NCBI RefSeq assembly: GCF_014205835.1
Contig: NZ_JACHCQ010000012.1
Span: 1-64,000, forward strand
DNA length: 64,000 nt
Reading direction: 5' to 3'
From: Pedobacter sp. AK013
GTDB taxonomy: Bacteria; Bacteroidota; Bacteroidia; Sphingobacteriales; Sphingobacteriaceae
Shown here: in pieces, positions 47,241-55,020 of the stretch
How positions within the stretch are numbered: the stretch's first letter is position 1
Layout: each line of letters starts with the position of its first letter
The notes under the pieces: model-generated
What the model was told of the DNA's origin: nothing
The model's database searches: none
What the model saw: the letters and a program-made list of their open reading frames with translations, nothing else
Position numbers and translations under genes: made by a program

Positions 47241-47695
47241 TGTTTATCCACAAATTTCTTTCAACGGCTCTGGGAATCGGGTATATCGGCAAAGGCGCAG
47301 GTACTTATGCTGCTATAGCAACATGCATCTGCTGGCACTTTTTCCAGAGCCCCTATACCAATCCCTATTTGTGGCCAGTGCTTTTCACCATGTTTATTGT
47401 GATGATTGGGGTAATGAGTGCCGATAAGGTAGAAGAAATTTGGGGTAAAGACCATAACAGGGTGGTGATTGATGAAGTTGCCGGAATGTGCATCACCCTG
47501 TTATTTGTGCCTTTAAAATGGGAATACACTTTAATAGGGCTTGTTCTTTTTAGGTTTTTCGATATCCTCAAACCCCTTTATATCCGAAAGCTCGAAATAT
47601 TGCCAGGGGGATGGGGCGTAATAGCCGATGATGTACTGGCTGGGATTTATGCAAATGTTATACTGCAACTGGTTGTTTTTTTAGAACTATTTTAA
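47240..47695 (+). CDS. PgpA family phosphatase, candidate phosphatidylinositol-phosphate phosphatase
   Basis: 151 residues from GTG at 47240, overlapping the synthase stop by one base. PgpA family markers are IGKGAGTYAAIATCICW (14-30, matching the G-x-G-T-x-G-S/A region), VVIDEVAGMCITLLFVP (about 75-91, with the invariant D-E-G metal/catalytic motif) and FRFFDILKP, plus GGWGVIADDVLAGIYAN near 128. Four membrane helices are expected. PgpA normally dephosphorylates phosphatidylglycerol phosphate; beside inositol-phosphate synthase and a CDP-alcohol transferase it more likely releases phosphatidylinositol from its phosphate. That substrate is inferred from context. Confidence 0.82.
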   Translation: MFIHKFLSTALGIGYIGKGAGTYAAIATCICWHFFQSPYTNPYLWPVLFTMFIVMIGVMSADKVEEIWGKDHNRVVIDEVAGMCITLLFVPLKWEYTLIGLVLFRFFDILKPLYIRKLEILPGGWGVIADDVLAGIYANVILQLVVFLELF

Positions 47696-47697
47696 CC

Positions 47698-48075
47698 ATG
47701 ATGTTCACTTATCTAAAAGCACAGGCATCATCCTTAGTGGCCTCGGCAACAGATTTCGGTGTGACCATTGTTGCCGTAAATCTTTTTGGCTGGTGGTATC
47801 TGGCAGCAAGTATTACAGGTACGGTTGCAGGCGGGGCAGTTAACTTTTATGTGAACCGGAAATGGGTTTTCGAAAGTGAATCTGCATCCATTAAATGGCA
47901 GATATTGAAATACATTTTGGTATGGGCGGGCAACCTGATCATCGTAACAGCGGGAGTGTTTATCCTTACCCATTTTTTAAATCTCAATTACGTACTCGCC
48001 AAAGTTTTGAGCGCTGTTTTAACGGGCTTAAGCTACAATTATATTATGCAAAAGCAGTTTATTTTTTCAAGTTAA
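47698..48075 (+). CDS. GtrA family membrane protein
   Basis: 125 residues with four membrane helices (about 10-30, 35-55, 70-92 and 98-118). The GtrA pattern includes SLVASATDFGVTIVAVNLF, GGAVNFYVNRKWVFES (about 45-60) and SYNYIMQKQFIFSS at the end. GtrA-like proteins are thought to move polyprenyl-linked sugars or act with flippases. It begins 2 bp after the PgpA-like gene and abuts the DUF5686 gene. In this operon it might help move a lipid intermediate between leaflets; that is an inference. Confidence 0.85.
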   Translation: MMFTYLKAQASSLVASATDFGVTIVAVNLFGWWYLAASITGTVAGGAVNFYVNRKWVFESESASIKWQILKYILVWAGNLIIVTAGVFILTHFLNLNYVLAKVLSAVLTGLSYNYIMQKQFIFSS

Positions 48076-50619
48076 ATGAAACCGATTTATTCATTTTTGT
48101 TATCCGTGGTGCTCAGTTTTATTTTGCAGGTAAATGCTTTTGCGCAAAGAACCACTGTATCGGGAACGGTTCGCGATGCCGTAACCAAAGAAACATTACC
48201 TAATGTTTCCGTTTTTTTTAAAGATACCCAAATAGGCACTCAGACAGATGTGAACGGAAAATATACCCTTATTTCTCCTAACCCACAAAGCGGGCTGAGT
48301 TTTAATTATGTAGGTTATCGCACTGTTTTTAAAAATACCGTACCTGCTGCAACACAGGAACTTGATGTTGCCTTAGTACCCGATTCGAGGGCCCTAGATG
48401 AAGTGGTCATTGTGGGTGGTAAAAAGATAAAATATCGCAATAAAGATAATCCGGCGGTAGAATTGATCCGCCAGGTAATTGCCCATAAAGAAGAAAACCG
48501 CATTAAGAGTTATAATACTGTTTCTTTCAGGCAATACGAAAAAATGTTGTTCTCGTTGAGTAATGTGTCTGATAAGTTTAAGAACAAAAAAATGTTCAGG
48601 AATTATCAGTTTTTATTTCAGGAGCAAGATTCAACATTGATTGGTGGCAAAAATCTCCTCCCAATTTATATTCAGGAGAAACTGGCCGATAATTACCTGA
48701 GCAAAAATCCAGAAAAGAACAAAACCATTATAATCGGGGAAAAACAGGTTCAATTTGACAGCCGTTACATTGATAATAAGGGAATGAAGACCTATTTCGA
48801 CAGGATGTATCAGGATATTGATATTTACAAGAACAATATTTCTGTAATCAGTAACGAATTTTTGAGTCCAATTGCAGATGGTGCTCCTTCTTTTTATAAG
48901 TTTTTTATTACCGATACCATTAAAACACAGAAACCTGAAGTAATCGAGCTGTCTTTTACACCGCGTAATACAAACGATATGTTATTTGAGGGGAAGATTT
49001 ATGTTACCAACGATAAGCATTATGCCGTTACCGGAGCTTCTTTTGGTGTAAATAAAAATATTAACCTCAACTTTGTACGTGCACTTAAAATCGATCTAAA
49101 TTTTGAAGCAAACGATAAAGGCAAATACAGTTTAAGCAAAAGCAATCTTTTGGCCGATTTTGGTATCGGTAAAACCAAAGGAATTGGCTTTACAGGTGAG
49201 CGTAGCGTTACTTTTAAAAATTACCAGTTTGATACGGCGCTGCCAGACACTATTTTTCAGGGGAAAAGTACCGTTGTACTGGCCGATGCTGCAAAAAAAG
49301 ACGATAAGTTCTGGGAGAAAAACAGGTTAGATACCATTTCGACAAACCAGTTGAAAATTTATGGTAATATCGATACCCTGCAAAACCTGCCATCCTTTAA
49401 ACGTACAATGAAAATCGTTACGCTCTTATTCGCAGGTTATCAAAATCTAGGTCCTTACGAAATTGGCCCCGTAAATACATTTTATAGCTTTAACAATGTA
49501 GAAGGTTTAAGGCTGCGTGTCGGTGGCCGAACAACCCCCGAACTCAGTAAACGCTATTACTTCGAAAACTATGTAGCTTATGGGATTAAAGATGAGAAGT
49601 GGAAGTTTTTCCTTTCAGCAACCTATTCGCTGAATAACAAATCGATCTACGAATTTCCTCAAAACTACGTTAGGGCCAGTTTTCAGCGCGATACCAAAAT
49701 ACCCGGGCAAGAGCTGCAATTTGTACAGGAAGATAATTTCCTGCTCTCGTTTAAACGGGGGGTAAACGATATGCTGTTGTACAACGATTTTTACCGTTTA
49801 GATTATGTTAAAGAGTTCGAGAACCATTTTTCTTATAATCTTGGCTTTAAAAAATGGAGTCAGACTCCGGCTGGAGGATTGAGTTATTTAAATTCGAATA
49901 ACCAAATGGTAAACAGACTAACCACCAGTGAGGTTTCCGTGCAGTTAAGGTATGCACCAAATGAAAAATTTTATCAGGGTAAAATATACCGTGTGCCCAT
50001 TGCCGATCGTTATCCGGTATTTAATTTACGTTATACTGCAGGTTTAAAAGGTGTTTTTGGTGGCGAATACAATTACCATAATTTAATGGGCAGTATTGAT
50101 AAACGTTTCTATCTATCGCAGTTGGGTTATAGCGATGTAACTTTAGAAGGTGGTTATATCGCCGGGAAAGTACCTTTTCCTTTATTGGATATACACCGTG
50201 CGAACCAAACCTATGCCTATCAGCTTAATTCTTATAACCTGATGAACTTTCTTGAATTTGTGAGCGATCATTATGTGAGCATCAATATAGACCAAAATTT
50301 TAATGGCTTCTTTTTTAATAAAGTGCCATTGCTCAAAAAATTAAAGTTAAGAGAAGTAGTGTCGTTTAAAGCATTATATGGTGGTTTGCGGAATGAAAAT
50401 AATCCAAATTTTCAAACAGGGTTATATCAGCTCCCTGTTTATGAAAATGGTGCACAAAGAACTTATGCATTAGGTAATCAACCCTATATGGAGGGAAGTG
50501 TTGGCGTAGGTAACATCTTTAAATTATTAAGGGTAGATCTGGTGAAACGCTTCAATTACCTCAATAATCCGGAGGTTTCGGAGTGGGGAATAAGGGCAAG
50601 GGTAAAATTTGATTTTTAA
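48076..50619 (+). CDS. DUF5686 outer-membrane beta-barrel protein with carboxypeptidase-like domain
   Basis: 847 residues starting directly after the GtrA stop. Signal peptide (about 1-23, ending VNAFAQ), carboxypeptidase-like regulatory domain (about 26-110; GTVRDAVTKETLPNVSVFF), a helical/mixed DUF5686 part (about 125-430) with RQYEKMLFSLSNVSDKFKNKK, then a beta-rich barrel ending in RARVKFDF. It lacks a TonB plug, so it is not an active transporter of the SusC type. Its role is unknown; its presence inside a lipid-biosynthesis operon makes it a candidate for placing the finished sphingolipid in the outer membrane. Confidence 0.82.
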   Translation: MKPIYSFLLSVVLSFILQVNAFAQRTTVSGTVRDAVTKETLPNVSVFFKDTQIGTQTDVNGKYTLISPNPQSGLSFNYVGYRTVFKNTVPAATQELDVALVPDSRALDEVVIVGGKKIKYRNKDNPAVELIRQVIAHKEENRIKSYNTVSFRQYEKMLFSLSNVSDKFKNKKMFRNYQFLFQEQDSTLIGGKNLLPIYIQEKLADNYLSKNPEKNKTIIIGEKQVQFDSRYIDNKGMKTYFDRMYQDIDIYKNNISVISNEFLSPIADGAPSFYKFFITDTIKTQKPEVIELSFTPRNTNDMLFEGKIYVTNDKHYAVTGASFGVNKNINLNFVRALKIDLNFEANDKGKYSLSKSNLLADFGIGKTKGIGFTGERSVTFKNYQFDTALPDTIFQGKSTVVLADAAKKDDKFWEKNRLDTISTNQLKIYGNIDTLQNLPSFKRTMKIVTLLFAGYQNLGPYEIGPVNTFYSFNNVEGLRLRVGGRTTPELSKRYYFENYVAYGIKDEKWKFFLSATYSLNNKSIYEFPQNYVRASFQRDTKIPGQELQFVQEDNFLLSFKRGVNDMLLYNDFYRLDYVKEFENHFSYNLGFKKWSQTPAGGLSYLNSNNQMVNRLTTSEVSVQLRYAPNEKFYQGKIYRVPIADRYPVFNLRYTAGLKGVFGGEYNYHNLMGSIDKRFYLSQLGYSDVTLEGGYIAGKVPFPLLDIHRANQTYAYQLNSYNLMNFLEFVSDHYVSINIDQNFNGFFFNKVPLLKKLKLREVVSFKALYGGLRNENNPNFQTGLYQLPVYENGAQRTYALGNQPYMEGSVGVGNIFKLLRVDLVKRFNYLNNPEVSEWGIRARVKFDF

Positions 50620-50629
50620 GAAAAAAGCT

Positions 50630-51919
50630 ATGGAAACTAAATTAAGGGATAATCTGCAGCAGGGCATATATAAGGTAATCAATCCCTTTGTAAAGGGATT
50701 GATTAAAATCGGTTTAACACCAAATGCGGTAACCACCATTGGTTTAATCCTGAATATCGGCGTAGCCGTAATTTTTGTGCTCGGTGCCGAAAAGTCGAAC
50801 CGGGGCGATATGTCATACATTGGCTGGGGAGGCGCACTGGTGCTTTTTGCTGGCCTGTTCGATATGCTCGATGGTCAGGTAGCGCGTTTAGGGAACATGA
50901 GCTCGAAATTTGGGGCCTTGTACGATTCCGTTCTCGATCGTTACAGCGAAATGATTATGTTTTTGGGCATCTGTTATTACCTTGTAGCGCACCATTACTT
51001 TTTAAGTTCGCTGTTTGCTTTTATCGCGCTTATCGGTTCGATGATGGTGAGTTATACCCGTGCAAGAGCCGAAGGATTAGGGGTTGAATGTAAAGGCGGT
51101 TTAATGCAAAGGCCAGAAAGGGTGGTAACCATTGGTGTTTTTGCAATTGCCTGTGGTATTATGGGCCATTTTATCGGTGGTGATTATAAGGTATACGTGC
51201 CAGGTATTTCTTTCCATATTTTCGAAACGATGTCGATTTTTACCATGCCCATTACGGTTATGGCTGTATTAACCAACATTACAGCTGTTAAACGTTTACA
51301 GGAAGCAAAAAAAGGCTTGGAAGCACAAGAATTTAACGAAAGAAAAGGAAATAACAAGGCCGCATTAATTGCTGGTTTGGTATTAATGGGAAGCTTAACT
51401 GGAACACTTTCCTTTAATGCAAATGCACAGGGAAGTGATCCTTCTCCGATTACTTTCCCTACACCAAAGGATATCAGCAATCAATTGTTTTATTTACAGC
51501 GCGATCCGAATACCAATACCATTATCTGCCAGTTAAATGTAGATAAACATGGCGAAGTAAATAAAGAGCAGCCCGTAAACGTATTTTGGATACGTTACGG
51601 AGATAAAGGTGAAAAGAAAGAACTGAGTTATATCCAACGGAAATTTGCTTATGGCATCATTAGCAAAAACCTGGGTAATGGTCAGTTCGAACTCCGGTTT
51701 ACCTCCCATAAAAAACTGCCGATGTACCTGAATAAATCTGCCGTAGATAAAAAATATCATGTTTTTGCAACGATCAACAATAAAAAAATGCAGTTAGAAC
51801 GGATATTCCTTCGGATTGAGGGGGGGACCTTTTGGTTTCCGAATGTGAAATATGTAGAAATAAAAGGTTTTGATGCTGCTGAACCTTCAAAAGTGTTAGT
51901 TGAAAGGATTAAGGTGTAG
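50630..51919 (+). CDS. CDP-alcohol phosphatidyltransferase fused to a DUF4833 domain; candidate phosphatidylinositol-phosphate synthase
   Basis: 429 residues from the ATG at 50630, 10 bp after the DUF5686 stop. Residues 1-225 are a six-helix CDP-alcohol phosphatidyltransferase with the complete D78xxD81G82xxA85R86...G95xxxD99xxxD103 metal and CDP site. Residues 244-267 (ALIAGLVLMGSLTGTLSF then NANAQ) look exactly like a Sec signal peptide. After that comes DUF4833 (about 278-429), a beta-rich presumably periplasmic domain. The enzyme half would join CDP-diacylglycerol and inositol phosphate made two steps earlier. The junction suggests an in-frame merger of two genes. Confidence 0.82.
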   Translation: METKLRDNLQQGIYKVINPFVKGLIKIGLTPNAVTTIGLILNIGVAVIFVLGAEKSNRGDMSYIGWGGALVLFAGLFDMLDGQVARLGNMSSKFGALYDSVLDRYSEMIMFLGICYYLVAHHYFLSSLFAFIALIGSMMVSYTRARAEGLGVECKGGLMQRPERVVTIGVFAIACGIMGHFIGGDYKVYVPGISFHIFETMSIFTMPITVMAVLTNITAVKRLQEAKKGLEAQEFNERKGNNKAALIAGLVLMGSLTGTLSFNANAQGSDPSPITFPTPKDISNQLFYLQRDPNTNTIICQLNVDKHGEVNKEQPVNVFWIRYGDKGEKKELSYIQRKFAYGIISKNLGNGQFELRFTSHKKLPMYLNKSAVDKKYHVFATINNKKMQLERIFLRIEGGTFWFPNVKYVEIKGFDAAEPSKVLVERIKV

Positions 51920-51943
51920 CGGAGTGCGTGATGCATAAAGCAT

Positions 51944-52170
51944 TGATTGTCATTCTGAATGCAACGAAGAATCTTTAAAGTTAATTTATAAGTGCTGTGT
52001 TTTATAGGTTAGAGATCCTTCACCATGTTCAGGATGACAGTAGTCCGTCATTTCGAACGGAGTTGAGAAATCTATACCGATATGTCAGTCTGAGCGGAGT
52101 CGAAGACTTGTGTTTAGAATAACAAATCTGTTCGATGATAAGATCCTGAAACAAGTTCAGGATGACGAAT
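51944..52170. repeat. Group of dispersed non-coding repeats (GTCATTCTGAA / TTCAGGATGAC type)
   Basis: The 290-bp spacer inside the lipid cluster holds at least four inverted GTCAT..ATGAC ends: GTCATTCTGAATGCAACGAA, CATGTTCAGGATGACAG, CGTCATTTCGAACGGAG and AAGTTCAGGATGACG. They can pair to form several stems. No gene is seen. The spacer divides the cluster into an eight-gene and a two-gene part, so the last two genes may have their own promoter. Confidence 0.6.
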
Positions 52171-52209
52171 AAACGAGATCGAAGTTGAAGACCAAAAAAA
52201 TATGACCAA

Positions 52210-52830
52210 ATGAAAAAGAATTTTGTTTCAAATTCAACCGCATCCATCAGGATGTTTAAGAATGACTTTTTGGAAAGTTTATCAAAAGTTCGATTTTATG
52301 TACCGTTAATCGTATATGTTCCGGTTATTGCCTTTCTTTTTTGGAAAGCGCTTTGGGAAATCGAAATGCCTGTTTTAAATTTTGCTGGATGGTTTTTGTT
52401 CGGCCTTGGCATCTGGACCATCACCGAATACATCTTGCACCGCTATGTTTTTCACTTTGAACCGGAAGCGGAGTGGGGCAAAAAAATCCATTTTATTTTT
52501 CATGGGGTACATCATGATTATCCTAATGATGCCAAAAGATTGGTTATGCCACCTTCTGCCAGTATCCCCATGGCTTTAGGTTTTTACTTTCTTTTCGATT
52601 GGTTGTTGCCCGAAACTATAGTTTATCCATTTTTTTCTGGTTTTATGATCGGTTATCTGTTTTACGATATGGTGCATTACGCCCTTCACCATGCTAATTT
52701 TAAAAGCGGTTTCTGGAAACAGCTAAAGCAACATCATATGCTTCATCATTATTCCGATTCGACCAAAGGTTATGGGGTAAGCTGGACTTTTTGGGACCAT
52801 ATTTTTAGGTCTAATTTTGATAAAAAATAA
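52210..52830 (+). CDS. Fatty acid hydroxylase family protein, FA2H/Scs7-like
   Basis: 206 residues with four or five membrane helices and the full di-iron histidine set: H77RYVFH82, H94FIFHGVHH102, H156YALHH161 and H175HMLHH180. The order and spacing, with HHDYPNDAKRLVMPPS and the tail KGYGVSWTFWDHIF, closely follow eukaryotic fatty acid 2-hydroxylases that act on ceramide acyl chains, not sterol desaturases. It probably makes 2-hydroxy-ceramides, as found in Sphingobacteriaceae. It ends 2 bp before the PAP2 gene. The family call is firm; the exact position of hydroxylation is inferred. Confidence 0.85.
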   Translation: MKKNFVSNSTASIRMFKNDFLESLSKVRFYVPLIVYVPVIAFLFWKALWEIEMPVLNFAGWFLFGLGIWTITEYILHRYVFHFEPEAEWGKKIHFIFHGVHHDYPNDAKRLVMPPSASIPMALGFYFLFDWLLPETIVYPFFSGFMIGYLFYDMVHYALHHANFKSGFWKQLKQHHMLHHYSDSTKGYGVSWTFWDHIFRSNFDKK

Positions 52831-52832
52831 AC

Positions 52833-53774
52833 ATGCAGCAAGAAGTATTGCTTAAAAACAGCTTTTATAATATTCGGAATATTTATCTAACAGTTGCTAT
52901 ATCTGTTGGATATCTATTGTTATCAGTACTGCTGGTTGGCTTTAAAACCGATCAGTTGGTGCTGATTTTTATTTTTAATGCTTTGTTCTTTATCTCGAAG
53001 GGAACGAGACGCTTTATTCTCGGCTTTTCAATCTTTATTGTATACTGGATATTGTTTGATTATATGAAAGCCTTTCCAAACTATCTTTTTAACCAAGTGC
53101 ATATTGAAGATTTGTATTCACTTGAAAAAAAGTTGTTTGGTGTTCATTCTCATGGGCTAATACTTACCCCTAACGAGTACTGGAAGATAAACAGTACTGC
53201 ATTTTTAGATGTATTGACGGGTTTTTTCTATTTAATGTGGGTGCCCGTTCCTTTGGCATTTGCTACTTATCTTTTCTTTAAGAATAAAGAACAGTTTGTT
53301 CAGTTTTCGCTCACTTTTGTTTGGGTAAATTTATTGGGCTTTGTGGTTTATTATACTTTTCCGGCAGCGCCGCCATGGTATGTGCAGGAACATGGCTTCG
53401 AATTTATAGCCAAAACTGCTGGCAATACTGCCGGATTGGCCCGTTTCGACCATTTTTTTGGTATTACGCTTTTTCATGGGATATACAGCAAAGGTTCTAA
53501 TGTATTTGCTGCCATGCCATCCTTACACTCGTCGTATCCCGTTATTGTTGTTTATTATGGCCTAAAAAAACGCTTGGGGAAAATTAATATTTTCTTTTTT
53601 ACCGTTATGCTCGGCATCTGGTTTTCGGCTGTTTATACCAGTCATCATTATACGCTTGATGTATTGGCTGGAGTAAGCTGCGCATTTTTAGGTATTATTT
53701 CTTTCAATTATTTAATGCATTATGCTAAGTTGAAACGACTTGTAGCAAATATGGTAAGCGCTATTAGTAATTAA
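52833..53774 (+). CDS. PAP2 superfamily protein, AUR1-like; candidate inositol phosphorylceramide synthase
   Basis: 313 residues with about six membrane helices. The active-site motifs match the AUR1/PAP2_3 subgroup: PAAPPWY (177-183), AAMPSLHSSYP with H232 (227-236) and HHYTLDVLAG with H271, H272 and D276. The two histidines and the aspartate form the phosphotransfer triad. AUR1 enzymes move inositol phosphate from phosphatidylinositol to ceramide; both substrates should be made by this operon. A general phosphatidate phosphatase is the alternative. It starts 2 bp after the hydroxylase gene and is the last gene of the cluster. Confidence 0.75.
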   Translation: MQQEVLLKNSFYNIRNIYLTVAISVGYLLLSVLLVGFKTDQLVLIFIFNALFFISKGTRRFILGFSIFIVYWILFDYMKAFPNYLFNQVHIEDLYSLEKKLFGVHSHGLILTPNEYWKINSTAFLDVLTGFFYLMWVPVPLAFATYLFFKNKEQFVQFSLTFVWVNLLGFVVYYTFPAAPPWYVQEHGFEFIAKTAGNTAGLARFDHFFGITLFHGIYSKGSNVFAAMPSLHSSYPVIVVYYGLKKRLGKINIFFFTVMLGIWFSAVYTSHHYTLDVLAGVSCAFLGIISFNYLMHYAKLKRLVANMVSAISN

Positions 53775-53951
53775 AAGGCCTAATAGCCGATTTTAAACCA
53801 AAATAGCCGGGTTTTATAGGGAAATCAACGCAAAATTTACTGATAATGAGGTGATAAACATATTTTGGTGTTGAACAGATTATTTTATATTAACATTAAC
53901 GCTATATTTTTGTTTATCTATAAGGTTAGTATAAATTTTCAATTTTGTGTC

Positions 53952-54161
53952 ATGACAGCAGCAATCGAATCAATAGGGAACGAGCATTTCCAAGGTGTAT
54001 GTCCATGCGGTAAGGGCGATAAATCTGATATGGAAAGAATCCCACGGACATTTATGATGAAAGCCCTGTTATTCTGGTTACCTATGAAACGTTACAGGTG
54101 TTACCGTTGCATGCGTAACCGCTGGGTACTTGGAAGAAAATCACATCCGCTCGGTCAATAA
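53952..54161 (+). CDS. Small zinc-ribbon-like protein
   Basis: 69 residues from the ATG at 53952. Two cysteine pairs, CPCGKGD (about 17-23) and CYRCMRN (about 49-55), could bind one zinc ion across a basic middle part (RTFMMKALLFWLPMKRYR). No family was recognised. It stands alone, 178 bp after the lipid cluster, and converges with the universal stress gene 5 bp away. The frame is open further upstream, but this ATG fits the cysteine spacing and lacks competing signals. It may be a nucleic-acid-binding or chaperone-type mini-protein. Confidence 0.6.
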   Translation: MTAAIESIGNEHFQGVCPCGKGDKSDMERIPRTFMMKALLFWLPMKRYRCYRCMRNRWVLGRKSHPLGQ

Positions 54162-54166
54162 AAAAT

Positions 54167-54988
54167 CTATTCGTGTAAAACCAGGATTGCTTTTACCGAT
54201 TTGTTCAGTACCTGATTAACCGTACTACTGGTAAATAACCGGTAAATAATATTGTGGTGATGTTTAACTAAACAAAGTATATCTGTATGGTTGCTTTTTA
54301 TGAAATCCATAATGCCATTTGGTGCGCTACTGTCTATAATGTAGTTAAATTCTATTTCAGTATCAGGAAGCAATTCTTTTATCCTTTTTTCTCCAGTTTG
54401 AATATGTAGCTCATCCGATTTTTCGGCAACATAAAGCACCTGCATTTTTCTCGTACCCGAAGCTTTTAAGAGTTCGCTCAGTGCGGTAATATCTTTAGGC
54501 GATAAAACGGTTTCATAGTCGGTGGCCAGCGTAATAATGGGGAAGTTTGTAAAACTACTTTCTAAGGGAACAATTAGTGTTGGGATTCTCATTTTGGTAA
54601 CCGCCATACTGGCGTTGCTGCCCACAATACCACTTATACCTGTTGCCCCGGTAATGCCCATTACCAAAAGTTCTACCGGGTTATTTTCAGTATGATTGGT
54701 AATTACTGCCCTTAAAAACCCAACATCGCATTTGGTTTCTAATTTAACATCAATATAGTTTTCTTTCGTCCTGATGGTTTCGGCCCATTCTTTTAAAGCA
54801 GTCCTTTTGTTTTCGTAATAAGATTCGATAAAAATGGCATTGTAAGTGCTGTTGTTTATGCCTTCGGTAGGATGAATGGCATGGATGGCCACAACCTCCA
54901 TATTTAGCGTTTTTGCCATAGCCAGCGCATAAGCCAGGGCATTTCCTGCACTTCTCGAAAAATCTGTTGCTACAAGGATCTGTTTCAT
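54167..54988 (-). CDS. Universal stress protein, tandem UspA domains
   Basis: 273 residues with two UspA domains (about 1-145 and 150-273). The first begins KQILVATDFSRSAGNALAYAL and carries the ATP-loop GITGATGISGIVGSNASMAV (about 115-134) leading to IPTLIVP. The second (ITLATDYETVLSPKDI, then SSTVNQVLNKSVKAILVLHE) has a weaker nucleotide loop and may be structural. Such proteins bind ATP or act as stress-responsive regulators in the cytoplasm. It lies 32 bp after the PiT transporter gene on the same strand and is probably transcribed with it. Confidence 0.92.
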   Translation of the reverse strand: MKQILVATDFSRSAGNALAYALAMAKTLNMEVVAIHAIHPTEGINNSTYNAIFIESYYENKRTALKEWAETIRTKENYIDVKLETKCDVGFLRAVITNHTENNPVELLVMGITGATGISGIVGSNASMAVTKMRIPTLIVPLESSFTNFPIITLATDYETVLSPKDITALSELLKASGTRKMQVLYVAEKSDELHIQTGEKRIKELLPDTEIEFNYIIDSSAPNGIMDFIKSNHTDILCLVKHHHNIIYRLFTSSTVNQVLNKSVKAILVLHE

Positions 54989-55020
54989 TTTTTTTAAGGA
55001 TATAGAATGATTGAAAAAGA

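Noticed and set aside
51944-52170. Insertion sequence remnant inside the lipid cluster
   Set aside because: The inverted GTCAT ends are many and unevenly spaced, no transposase fragment is seen, and similar text occurs in other spacers, so it fits dispersed non-coding repeats better.
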